Shown here: piece by piece, positions 33,826 to 47,587 of the stretch
How positions within the stretch are numbered: position 1 is the stretch's first letter
Layout: each line of letters opens with the position of its first letter
DNA from: JALOLG01 sp963722415
Lineage (GTDB): Bacteria; Actinomycetota; Acidimicrobiia; Acidimicrobiales; Ilumatobacteraceae
NCBI GenBank assembly: GCA_963722415.1
Contig: CAVRNI010000055.1
Span: 1 to 64,000, forward strand
Length of the DNA stretch: 64,000 bases
Reading direction: 5' to 3'
Program-made: the position numbers and the translations under genes
Notes under the pieces: model-generated
Databases searched by the model: none
What the model was told of the DNA's origin: nothing
What the model saw: the letters and a program-made list of their open reading frames with translations, nothing else

Positions 33826-35268
33826 GCACCCTCAGGCACGGCCTGCACATCGGCGCACGTCGCCGGGCTCGGCAGCACCTTGCCCGGGTTGGCCCGGCCG
33901 TGAGGATCGAACGCGGTCCGCAACGCCTGCTGCGCCGCCAGGTCGACGGGCGAGAACATGAGATGCATCATGTCGCGCTTCTCGAGCCCGATGCCGTGCT
34001 CACCGCTCAACACGCCGCCCGCCTCGACCGACGCCCGGACGATCTCCTCGCCGGCGGCATGAACGCGATCCATCACGCCCGGCTCACGCTTGTCGAACAC
34101 GAGCAGCGGATGGAGGTTGCCGTCGCCGGCATGGAACACGTTGAGGACGAGCAGGTCGTAGCGGCGGGCGATGTCGTAGACCTGGTTCAGCACTGCCGGC
34201 AGCTTGGCGCGCGGGACGACCGTGTCGTGGAGGTAGTAGTTCGGCTTGATGCGGGCGATCGCGCCGAACGCCGACTTGCGGCCCTTCCAGAGCAACGCCC
34301 GCTCCGCGTCGTCGGCCGCGATGCGCACGGTCCGCACGTTGCGACGCTTGGCCAGCTGCTCGATCCGGGCGACATCAGCCGCGACGCCGTGCGGAAGACC
34401 GACGACCTCGACCAGCAGCGCGGCCGCGGCGTCGGTGGGGAGCCCGGCGTGGATGTACGCCTCGACAGCCCCGAGGCACAACTGGTCCATCATCTCGACG
34501 GCGGCGGGCACGATGCCGGCGGCGATGATGTCGCTCACGGTCCCCGCTCCGTCCTCGACGCTCATGAAGTCCATGAGGAGGGTCTGCACGGTGGGCGGGT
34601 TCGGGGTGAGCTTCACACACACCTTGGTGGCGACGCCGAACATGCCCTCGCTGCCGACGAACACGCCGCGGAGGTCGTAGCCGTCGGGCTCAGGGTCTTC
34701 ACCGCCGAGCACGGTGACGGTCCCGTCCGGCAACACGACCTCGATCGCGAACACGTGCGACGCCGTGACGCCTTCGGCGAGACAGTGCGGTCCGCCCGAG
34801 TTGTTGGCCACGTTGCCGCCGATGGAGCACGTCTGTTGGCTGCTCGGGTCGGGTGCGAAATGGAGACCGTCGGGCTCGACGTGGCGTGACAGGTCGAGGT
34901 TGAGCACCCCGGGCTCGACCCACGCCTGCCGGTTCGCCGGATCGACCGAGATGACCTCGTTCATCCGCGGGGTGGCGATGACCACGGCTCCGTCGAGCGG
35001 GACCGCCCCGCCCGACAGGCCGGTACCTGATCCGCGGGCGACGAACGGCACACCGTGGCGGTTCGCGGCGAGCACGCAGGCCTGAACGTCGGCGGTCGAC
35101 GTCGCCAGGCAGACCACCGCCGTCGATCCCTCCATGTTCGAGGCGTCGCGGCGATAGAGCGACAGTTCGGTCGCACCGTCGCGCACACGCTCGGGCGCCA
35201 GCGCCGCCCGGAGGTCGTCGACGAGCGCACCGTGGGACTTCAGCAATTCCTCGCGTGGTGCGCGTCAT
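33816..35268 (-). CDS. glcD: glycolate oxidase catalytic subunit
   Basis: FAD-linked oxidase that turns glycolate (or lactate) into the 2-oxoacid. FAD-binding block VPFVARGSGTGLSGGAVPLDG, then CSIGGNVANNSGGPHCLAEGV and the C-terminal NVFHAGDGNLHP and SGEHGIGLEK. An ATG at 35268 reads MTRTT and, one base off near 35253, joins EELLKSHGALVDD; if that break is real, translation would instead begin at TTG 35246. First gene of the glcD-glcE-kinase-glcF operon. Confidence 0.93.
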
Positions 35269-35278
35269 GTGGCGCTCC

Positions 35279-35623
35279 TCACTTGGCGCGGCGGAGCACG
35301 ATCACGCGCGCGGTCTCGACCGGTTCACCGTCGACCAGCAACTGATCGTCGGGGCCGAGCGTCTCGTCGAGCGTCTCGACCCGGCCGTCGCGGCGGGCCC
35401 GCAACTCGCGCTCGCGGATGCGCATCGCATCCCGGCCCTCGCGCATCGCGTCGCCGACGTCGCGGCTCTTCTGCTTCACCTTGCGCATCGTCCCCCTGGC
35501 GACGTTGGACGGTGCCAACTGCGTGGCGGTGCGCTTGACCGTGCGCTGAACCTTGCGCTTCGCGTAGCCGACACCGGCGGCGCCGGTGGCGACACCTCCG
35601 ATGAACCATGTCACTCGCCTCAT
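35279..35623 (-). CDS. membrane-anchored basic protein, DUF6167-like
   Basis: 114 residues. An N-terminal Gly-rich helix (FIGGVATGAAGVGY) is followed by a strongly basic helical region (KRKVQRTVKRTATQLAP) and an acidic tail. Length, layout and position next to DUF948 and rarA recall the actinobacterial DUF6167 protein normally found in rarA-DUF948-DUF6167-alaS. The start codon lies inside a 14-bp tandem duplication, so there are alternative ATGs at 35637 and 35609, but only 35623 opens this frame. alaS does not follow. Confidence 0.65.
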   Translation of the reverse strand: MRRVTWFIGGVATGAAGVGYAKRKVQRTVKRTATQLAPSNVARGTMRKVKQKSRDVGDAMREGRDAMRIRERELRARRDGRVETLDETLGPDDQLLVDGEPVETARVIVLRRAK

Positions 35624-35634
35624 GTCACTCGCCT
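35607..35634. repeat. 14-bp tandem duplication at the DUF948/DUF6167-like junction
   Basis: Two perfect copies of CATGTCACTCGCCT. On the minus strand each copy supplies an ATG. The DUF948 stop reads TGATG into the first ATG, which opens only MRRVT before a stop; the second ATG starts the downstream gene. The duplication therefore displaces a stop/start overlap. Confidence 0.85.
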
Positions 35635-35636
35635 CA

Positions 35637-36069
35637 TCATCCGCGACGCCTCCCGCGTCGGGGCTCGGTCACCTGGACCAGGTCGGCGCTCGGAGCTGTC
35701 GACCGCAGACGGCGCAGGACGCGCGACGTGCCGGTGGCGACGCCGGCCGCCTTGATGACGGGCGCGGAGAACGCTGTCCTCGCCACCCGACCCGATCCCG
35801 ACATCGCACCGCTGATCGCCTCCGCCGACCCGAGGACTCGATCGAACCGATCGAGATCGGTGCGGGCCTCGTTGACCGCCTCCCGCGCCTCGTCGGTCGA
35901 CGACCGGAGCTCCTCGAGCAGCGGCCGTCGTTTCGGCCCGCAACGACGCGACCTCGCCGCGCAGCGCTCGCAACGTGTCGAGCACTCTGACGAGGACCAC
36001 GACGAGCGCGGCAAAGCCGAGCGCGCAGAGCACAGCAGCGAGAACGACGACGAGCTCACCGGCGCTCAT
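35637..36069 (-). CDS. DUF948-like membrane protein, one frame break
   Basis: Start at 36069 gives MSAGELVVVLAAVLCALGFA, a single N-terminal helix, then a coiled-coil region RVLDTLRALRGEVASLRAE. One base off near 35930 it continues PLLEELRSSTDEAREAVNEA and RTDLDRFDRVLGSAEAISGA, the usual DUF948 helical body, with a basic end. One extra base accounts for the break. Its start overlaps the rarA stop by ATGA. Function unknown; a general-stress envelope role is only a family guess. Confidence 0.7.
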
Positions 36070-37355
36070 GACTCGTGCTCATCCATGCGGCGTGCGATCT
36101 CCTGCTCGTGCCCGTGCTCACTCGGTCGGTACCAACGGCGGTCGGTCAGCTCGTCCGGAAGGTACTGCTGGGCCACCCAACCATCGTCGTGGTCATGAGG
36201 GTACTCGTACCCGGCCCCGTGGCCGATCGACGCCGCCCCCGAGTAGTTCGAACCGCGCAGGTGGGCCGGAACCTCGCCGACGGCCCCGTCACGGACGGCC
36301 TCCCTCGCGTTCCAGATCGCCAGTGCCGAACGGTTGCTCTTGGGCGCCGTCGCGAGGTGCACGACTGCTTGGGCGAGGTTGAGCTGGGCTTCCGGCAGTC
36401 CGACGTGCTCGACGGCGTGCGCCGCGGCGACCGCGACGAGCAGCGCCTGGGGATCGGCCATCCCGATGTCCTCGCTGGCGAAGATCACCATCCGTCTGGC
36501 GACGAACCGCGCGTCCTCACCGGCTTCGAGCATCCGCGCCAGCCAGTACACGGCGGCGTCGGGATCGGACCCGCGCATCGACTTGATGAACGCGCTGATC
36601 ACGTCGTAGTGGTCGTCGCGCCCGTAGCGCAGCGCCGATGTGCCGAGCGCCGCCTCGACGTGAGCGAGCTCGACGATGCCCGGCGACGCGAGCGCGACCG
36701 CGACCTCGAGCGACGTCAGCACCTGGCGGCCGTCCCCGGCGGCGCGGTCGACGAGCAGGGCGATCGCTTCCGGGGTCGCCTCCGCGCGCTCCGCCTCGAG
36801 GCCTCGCCGGGCCAACTCGGAAACGGCGTCATCGTCGAGCGGCTCGAGGCGGAACAGGGTGCTGCGGCTGCGCAGGGGCGGGTTGACCTCGAAGAACGGG
36901 TTCTCGGTCGTCGCACCGATGAGCGTCAACGTGCCGTTCTCGACGGCGGGGAGGAGGGCGTCCTGTTGCGCCTTCGAGAACCGGTGGATCTCGTCGAGGA
37001 ACAGGATCGTGCCGCGGCCGTGCTCGCCGAGCCGCTGCCGGGCGCGCTCGATGCACTCGCGCACGTCCTTGACGCCGGCGGTGACCGCCGACATCTGCTC
37101 GAAGGCCCGTTCGGTCGTGCCCGCGACCGCGAGCGCCAGCGTCGTCTTGCCGGTGCCCGGCGGCCCCCAGAAGATCGCCGACGACAGCCGGTCGAGCTCG
37201 ACGAGGCGGCGCAGCGGACGGCCCGGTCCGACGAGGTGCTCCTGGCCGACGACCTCGTCGATCGTCCGCGGCCGGATGCGGGCGGCGAGTGGCGCCTGGG
37301 CACGCAGGCGGTCGGCGACCGCGGCGGAGAACAGGTCGTCCGGCACCGCGGTCAC
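36066..37355 (-). CDS. rarA: replication-associated recombination AAA+ protein RarA (MgsA)
   Basis: Acts at stalled replication forks. It opens PDDLFSAAVADRL, then has PLAARIRPRTIDEVVGQEHLVG, Walker A GPPGTGKTT, Walker B ILFLDEIHRF, sensor 1 GATTENPFFEV and the C-terminal tetramerisation domain with ALRYGRDDHYDVISAFIKS. 429 residues from GTG at 37355. Overlaps the DUF948 gene by ATGA. Confidence 0.94.
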   Translation of the reverse strand: MTAVPDDLFSAAVADRLRAQAPLAARIRPRTIDEVVGQEHLVGPGRPLRRLVELDRLSSAIFWGPPGTGKTTLALAVAGTTERAFEQMSAVTAGVKDVRECIERARQRLGEHGRGTILFLDEIHRFSKAQQDALLPAVENGTLTLIGATTENPFFEVNPPLRSRSTLFRLEPLDDDAVSELARRGLEAERAEATPEAIALLVDRAAGDGRQVLTSLEVAVALASPGIVELAHVEAALGTSALRYGRDDHYDVISAFIKSMRGSDPDAAVYWLARMLEAGEDARFVARRMVIFASEDIGMADPQALLVAVAAAHAVEHVGLPEAQLNLAQAVVHLATAPKSNRSALAIWNAREAVRDGAVGEVPAHLRGSNYSGAASIGHGAGYEYPHDHDDGWVAQQYLPDELTDRRWYRPSEHGHEQEIARRMDEHES

Positions 37356-37366
37356 GCTACCGAGCG

Positions 37367-37840
37367 TCAGGCGTCGCGGCCGGCGCCCGGCGAACGGGCG
37401 GCGTCGCGCTCGCGTCCCAGCGCGCGCTGGTAGCTCGACCGCCGGAACGCCACGACGTTGTCGATCAGCCACTCCGGCTCGACCCAGCGCCAGGTCGAGA
37501 ACTCGCTGCCGTCGGGCGACGGTTCGATCGCATCGTCGACGACATCGAAGAAGAACCACCGATGCGCTTGCCCGAGGCGCTTGCTGTCGAGCGCGTGACG
37601 CGGCCATTCGTAGACCGTCCAATCCGGCAGTTCGGCACTCAACACGACATCGTCCGGGCCGAGCCCGGTCTCTTCGGCCATCTCGCGCCATGCCGCCTGC
37701 ACCGGTGATTCCCCAGCCTCCAGCCCACCTTGCGGGAGCTGCCACTGTCCGGGCAGGTCGGAACGTTCGAACGCCATGATCCGTCCGTCCACGCGGCGCA
37801 CGACGGCGACCACCCCGGCGCGGAAGTGTGGTCCTGCCAT
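37367..37840 (-). CDS. NUDIX hydrolase, RppH/diadenosine-polyphosphatase type
   Basis: 157 residues with a full NUDIX box: GGLEAGESPVQAAWREMAEETGL. The N-terminus HFRAGVVAVVRRVDGRIMAF and WQLPQGG resemble RppH and (di)nucleoside polyphosphate hydrolases. Substrate could be capped RNA 5' ends or ApnA; sequence alone does not decide. It lies 11 bp upstream of rarA on the same strand. Confidence 0.85.
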   Translation of the reverse strand: MAGPHFRAGVVAVVRRVDGRIMAFERSDLPGQWQLPQGGLEAGESPVQAAWREMAEETGLGPDDVVLSAELPDWTVYEWPRHALDSKRLGQAHRWFFFDVVDDAIEPSPDGSEFSTWRWVEPEWLIDNVVAFRRSSYQRALGRERDAARSPGAGRDA

Positions 37841-37858
37841 CGGTCGATCGCCAATCCC

Positions 37859-38985
37859 TCAGCGGCCGAGCGCACGCAAACGGTCGACGACGTCGACGTA
37901 CGTCGGGTCGATGTCGGCGATCGCGCGGAACCAGCGCGCCGCGGCGACCGTGTCGCCGGCGCGGTCGTACAGGTCGGCCAGCACGTACCACTGCCGCAGG
38001 TGGTGGTCGCGAACCACCTTCGGCACGCGGGTGGCGCCCGACAACAGCTTGATCGCGGCCTTGAGGTCACCTCGATCGGCGAGCGATCCGGCGACCACGA
38101 TGCGCGCCTCGGCGGCGATCTCGTGGGCGGGCGAAGCCGTACGCACCTCCTGCCAGATCGCCTCGACCTTGTCCCATCGCCGAACGGCGCGATAGCAGTC
38201 GGCCAACACCGGGAGCAGGGCCACCGACGGCTTGATGGCGCGCGCCGCCTCCAGCTCGGTGATCGCCGCGTCCCAACGCCCGCCGCGGTAGCTGGCCAGA
38301 CCGGCGAGCTCGTGCACGGCGGCCACGCTCGGGAACTGCCGCATCAGCGGCGCGACGATCCGGTGCGCCTCGTCGTACCGCTCGCGGTCGAGCGCCTCCG
38401 AGGCCGACGAGAGCCGTTGGAGCAACTCGCCCGAACGGCGCCCGGCCGCTTCGGTGATCTCGGCCTCGACGTTCGGATCGAGGCGGGTCGGTGCCGGCCG
38501 GCGTTGACGAGCTCCGTCGGTGGTGGCGCGCTTGGTCGCGGCGACCGCTTCGGCGCGCACCGATCCCTCGTCGATCCACGTCTCGAGCGTCCGTTCCTCG
38601 ATTCGGGCCTGCTCGACGGCGGGGTCGCGTGGCGCCCGCGGAAGTCGCCGGATGCGGACCTCGGCGGCACGCCGTTCGGCCTCGGTGCGCGGTTCCGGAC
38701 GGCCTCCGGTGCCACGCCCGCCGCGTGGTGGACGCGACGAGCCGGCGTTCGGTCGGTTCCGCGTCGCGCCCGATGGGCGGCCGCGGCTCGGGCGGGAATC
38801 GTCGCGATCGCGGCGACACGCGCGCTCGTCCCGTCCGGGCGGCTGTCGGGACGACCGGCGGGGCGTCCCCTGCCCGGCGGGCGAGGTGCACCGTCACCTC
38901 GCGGCTTGACCCCGCCGGCCATCCGGGCGGGGACGGCCGGACGACGGCTTGCGCCCCCGGATCTGCCGGCTGTCGCCGTCTCCAT
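37859..38985 (-). CDS. TPR-containing protein with Arg/Pro/Gly-rich N-terminus, one frame break
   Basis: The C-terminal 230 residues are helical repeats (ASEALDRERYDEAHRIVAPL, AAITELEAARAIKPSVALLP, WYVLADLYDRAGDTVAAARW) typical of TPRs. Upstream is a low-complexity segment rich in Arg, Pro and Gly. Start at 38985 (METATAGRSGGASRRP) is a proposal: from there the frame reads to about 38840, then must shift one base to join RDRDDSRPSRGRPSGATRN. Possible nucleic-acid or ribosome contact by the basic tail is inference. Confidence 0.65.
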
Positions 38986-39056
38986 CAGGTGGGCCAGAGC
39001 GGCGCGGGGGTCGTGATGGCGGCGCTGGCATCGCTGCATGCTACGCCCGGAAACCA

Positions 39057-39089
39057 CGAAGGACGCTGGTCCATGACCAGCGTCCTTCG
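39057..39089 (-). terminator. rrn operon terminator
   Basis: Perfect 15-bp stem CGAAGGACGCTGGTC / GACCAGCGTCCTTCG with a three-base loop, eight bases after the 5S 3' end. On the transcribed strand it is followed by TGGTTTCC, a weak U-run, so it is a strong intrinsic-type hairpin. Confidence 0.85.
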
Positions 39090-39096
39090 TTGCGAG

Positions 39097-39214
<118 letters not shown>

Positions 39215-39253
39215 AATCAGTTGTCAAAGAGTGCTGTCGCACTCAAGGACTCC

Positions 39254-39268
39254 AGAGCAAGCACGAGC
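39254..39268 (-). other. 3' arm of the 23S processing stem
   Basis: AGAGCAAGCACGAGC here is the exact reverse complement of GCTCGTGCTTGCTCT at 42344-42358. The two arms flank the whole 23S gene and would pair in the precursor to form the double-stranded substrate of RNase III. Confidence 0.8.
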
Positions 39269-39275
39269 TGTCAAT

Positions 39276-44146
<4,871 letters not shown>

Positions 44147-44503
44147 AGAACCGGTCCCGGCAAGCCGGGCACGATCATGTTTCGAGCACACAGCCCCCGA
44201 GCGCTTTGCCGCGACTCGATTCCGGGACTGCATCCTGCGGCGGGCTGGGAAGCCCGCCGTATCCGTGTTGCCGCCGACCCTGAGGCCGGCAGCAGAATTG
44301 ACAAGCAGTGCACCATTCCGACCCGAGGGTCGGGACGACGAACTGCCCGCACTGGCGTTCTGTCTTCTCTTCCGTTTTCAAGGAGCCGTGGCTCGTGGCA
44401 CGTCCCAAACGAGGGCTCGGTGCCATGTTCCTCGGGGACCAGGGACGGTCCGTGAGGCGGATGTGTACGTTAGCCGCCGCCACACGGGCGCGACAACCCC
44501 TGG
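44147..44503 (-). promoter_or_regulatory. rrn leader and candidate promoter
   Basis: Holds the 16S processing arm (44362-44378) and no gene. A possible promoter, read on the minus strand, is TTGTCG (44496-44491), 18 bases, TAACGT (44472-44467), starting just after the tyrS stop. The promoter call is weak because GC-rich actinobacterial promoters are poorly conserved; read-through from tyrS is also possible. Confidence 0.4.
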
Positions 44504-45779
44504 TCAGGAGAAAACCTCGATGAGGTGGTGCGACTTCTTGCCGCGCCGGAGCAGCAGGTACCGGCCGTGCAGCAGCGCGACCCCCGCCAATCCGGACGTG
44601 GCGTCGATCGGTACGCCGTTGGCCCGGTACCCCTGACCGTCGAGCGTGCGCCGGGCATCGCCCTTCGACGAGGCCAATTCGGTCGCCACGAGCAGGTCGA
44701 CCAGGTCCTCGAGCTCCGTCGACGACCGGCGGCTCGACGGCACCTCGCGGGCGACCGCGTCGAGGGCGGCCTCCGAGGCGATCGTCGGGTCGGCGCCGAA
44801 CAGCACGTCGGCCGCCTCGTCGGCGGCCCGCGCCGCCTCGGTGCCATGCACCAGCTCGGTCATCTCGGTCGCCAGCGCCCGCTGTGCCGCCCGCTCGTGC
44901 GGCGCGGCGGCATGCGCCTCGAGCAGCGCCTCGAGCTCCTCGACGGGGCGCAACGAGAACGTCAGCAGCTGAGCCCGGATCTCGTCGTCCCCGATCTGCA
45001 GCCAGTGCTGACGGAACTGGTACGGGCTGGTCTTCGCCGGATCGAGCCACGTGCGAGCGCCGGTGGTCTTGCCGAGCTTCGAGCCGTCGGCGGCGAGCAG
45101 CAGCGGCCAGGCGAAGGCGTGCACCGCCGTGTGACGCTTGCGCCGGATCAGATCGACGCCACCGATGATGTTGCCCCATTGATCGGAACCACCGATCTGG
45201 ATCTCGCAGCCGAGGTGGTCGTGGAGCCACAGGTAGTCGTTGGCCTGCAGCAGCATGTACGAGAACTCCGTGAACGAGATCCCGTGCTCGCTGTCGATCC
45301 GCTTGCGCACGCTCTCGCGGGCGAGCATCTGGTTGATCGTGACGTGCTTGCCGACGTCGCGGAGGAACTCGAGCAGCGTCACCGGCTGGGTCCAGTCGCG
45401 GTTGTCGACGAGAACGCCGCGTGCCGGGTCGTCGAGCTCGACGATTCGGCTGATCTGCTCCTTGATCGCCGCCACGTTGTGATCGAGCGTGGCGTCGTCG
45501 AGCAGGTTGCGCTCCTCTGACCGTCCGCTCGGATCGCCGATCATGCCCGTCGCACCACCAGCCAGGGCGATCGCCCGGTGGCCGGCCAGTTGGAAACGGC
45601 GCAGCATGATCAGCCCGACCAGGTTGCCGGCATGGAGGCTGTCGGCGGTCGGGTCGCAGCCGTAGTAGATGCCGACCGGACCCTGCTCGTCGTGCGCGGC
45701 CACGCGCGCCCGGAGGAACTCACGGTCGGTGCTGTCGTGGATCAAGCCCACGCGCTTCGAGATCGGCGATCAGATCCAT
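44504..45779 (-). CDS. tyrS: tyrosyl-tRNA synthetase, one frame break near the start
   Basis: Charges tRNA(Tyr). HIGH-like motif in DPTADSLHAGNLVGL, KMSKS-like motif in DGSKLGKTTGA, and an S4 RNA-binding domain at the C-terminus (ELVATELASSKGDARRTLDG). ATG at 45779 opens MDLIADLEARG; one base off near 45750 it continues LIHDSTDREFLRARV. One extra base explains it. The gene is essential, so a sequence error is much likelier than loss. rrn follows on the same strand. Confidence 0.92.
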
Positions 45780-45897
45780 TCCGTCGTAGATGTTGGCACG
45801 GTCGTCGGGGTCGCGGCCGCTCCGTTCCGCCGGTGCCGCGCCCGCTCACGTGTCTCGAGCCTCGCTCGCACCATCGGCTTCACTACGTTTGGCGCGG

Positions 45898-46961
45898 GTG
45901 AACGACGGCGACGAGCTTGCACAACGCTTTCGCGCGTTCGCCGCGACCGCCCGCCAAACGCGCCCCGCTCTACTGCCACCTCGCCGAGTCCATCGCCGAC
46001 GATCCGGCGACCAGTCGGCTGCTGCTGCACGCTCCCGAGCAACAGCAACTCCCCGTCCTGCTGTTCGCATGCGTGCACTGGCTGCTCCTGAACGAGCCCG
46101 ATCAGCCGCTCGCCCGCTACTACCCGAACCTCACGGATCGACGTCGACACGGCGCCCGACCTATCCGGCGTTCCGCGAGTTCTGCGCCGTGCACGAAGAG
46201 CGGCTCGCCGGCTTGCTGGCCACCCGATCGACGCAGACCAACGAGGTCGGTCGGTGCGCCACGATCCTGCCGATGCTCGGCCTCGTCGCCGACGAGGTCG
46301 GTCCGCTCGCGCTCGTCGACGTCGGCAGCAGCGCGGGGCTCACGCTCCTCTTCGACCGCTACGAGTGCCGCTACGAACCGGGTGGGACGGTCGGTGGGCC
46401 GTCGCAGGTGGTGCTCGAGTGCGGCACACGCGGTGATGTCCCGGTCCCCGACGCGGTACCCCGTCGTCGGCGCCCGGATCGGTCTCGACCGGTCGCCGAT
46501 CGACCTCACCGATCCGGACGCGTCGCGCTGGCTCGAGGCGTGCGTGTGGCCCGACCAGGCCGACCGGTTCCACCGGTTGCGCAGCCGCGATCGCACTCGC
46601 GCAGATCGATCCACCCACCGTGCGTGCCGGTGATGCCGTCGACGACCTCGCCGCGACGATCGCGCTCGTCGCCGGTCACGGTCATCCGGTCGTCCTGAAC
46701 ACGTGGGTGCTGAACTACCTCTCGGACCAGCAACGCCACGCGTACGTCGCCGAGCTCGACCGGCTCGGTGCGAGCTCCGATCTGTCATGGATCTTCGCCG
46801 AGATGCCGTCCCTGGTGAGCGGCCTTCCCGTTCCGGACGATCCGGACCGGGCGTATCGCACGGTCGTCACGCTCGTGCGATGGCGCGACGGCGTCCGCCG
46901 GGTCGATCACCTTGCCGACGCCCACCCCCACGGTTCGTGGATGCACTGGCATCCCACCTGA
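45898..46961 (+). CDS. DUF2332-family protein, four frame breaks
   Basis: Starts at GTG 45898 (NDGDELAQRFRAFAA) and can be followed through four frames: PLYCHLAESIADDPATSRLL; PTYPAFREFCAVHEERLAGL; VGSSAGLTLLFDRYECRYE; RIGLDRSPIDLTDPDASRW; then VLNTWVLNYLSDQQRHAYV and the end SWMHWHP. This matches DUF2332, a SAM-binding-like protein of unknown function. Breaks are near 45950, 46140, 46455 and 46590. Unlike the single breaks elsewhere, four in one kilobase could mean a true pseudogene or a badly resolved patch. Confidence 0.65.
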
Positions 46962-46976
46962 CCGGTCGCCAGCAAC

Positions 46977-47547
46977 TCAAGGGACCCGCCAGCGCCACGG
47001 CAGCTCGACCCCGACGCTGATGCCGACCCGCGGACCGACTCGTGGCGCTTCGGGCGGCGGGACGCCGTCGTCGCCGATCCACACGGCCGACGCGCTCGCG
47101 CACAGGTCGAGCCCGTCGTGGTGCAGGTCGAGCCCGAACGCCTGGCACAGCTTGCCGGGACCGTCGGTCAGTGACCGATCGGCGCGACCGGGTCGCCGGG
47201 CCCGGATCTCGTCGATTCCGGCGACGGGGGTCACCGCTCGCAGCAGCACCGCCTGACCGTCGCCGACCGATCCGGTCACGACGTTGGCGCAGTGGTGCAT
47301 GCCGTAGGTGAAGTAGACGTACAGCACCCCGGCCTTGCCGAACATCGTCGCGTTCCGGCGCGTCTGGCCGCGGAACGCATGGCTCGCCGGGTCGTCTGCC
47401 ATGTACGCCTCGACCTCGACGATGCGGCCCAACACTCGCGCCGGCGACGAGCAGCTTGTTGAGCAGTTCGGGCGCGACGGTCGTCGAGGGCCTGGCGAAG
47501 AACGGCCGGCGCAGGCGTCGCATGCGACCGACCTCAGGCTGGGCCAT
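46977..47547 (-). CDS. DNA-3-methyladenine glycosylase (AAG/MPG family), one frame break
   Basis: Base-excision repair enzyme removing alkylated purines. N-terminal PFFARPSTTVAPELLNKLLVAGA, then, one base off near 47436, VLGRIVEVEAYMADDPASHAF with the catalytic glutamate in EVEAY, and VLYVYFTYGMHHCANVV. The C-terminal GPGKLCQAFGLDLHHDG is typical. Start could be any of several in-frame ATGs inside the 15-bp tandem repeat (47547 shown) or 47523. It follows argH directly. Confidence 0.82.
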
Positions 47548-47587
47548 CTCAGGCTTGGCCATCTCAGACTGGGCCATCTCAGACTGG
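47533..47587. repeat. 15-bp tandem repeat at the argH/MPG junction
   Basis: Three full units and a partial one of CTCAGRCTKGGCCAT. On the minus strand each unit reads as a stop-then-start (TGAGATGGCC), so it multiplies the argH stop/MPG start junction. The 15-base period keeps frame and adds the repeat peptide MAQSE/MAKPE. Confidence 0.85.
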
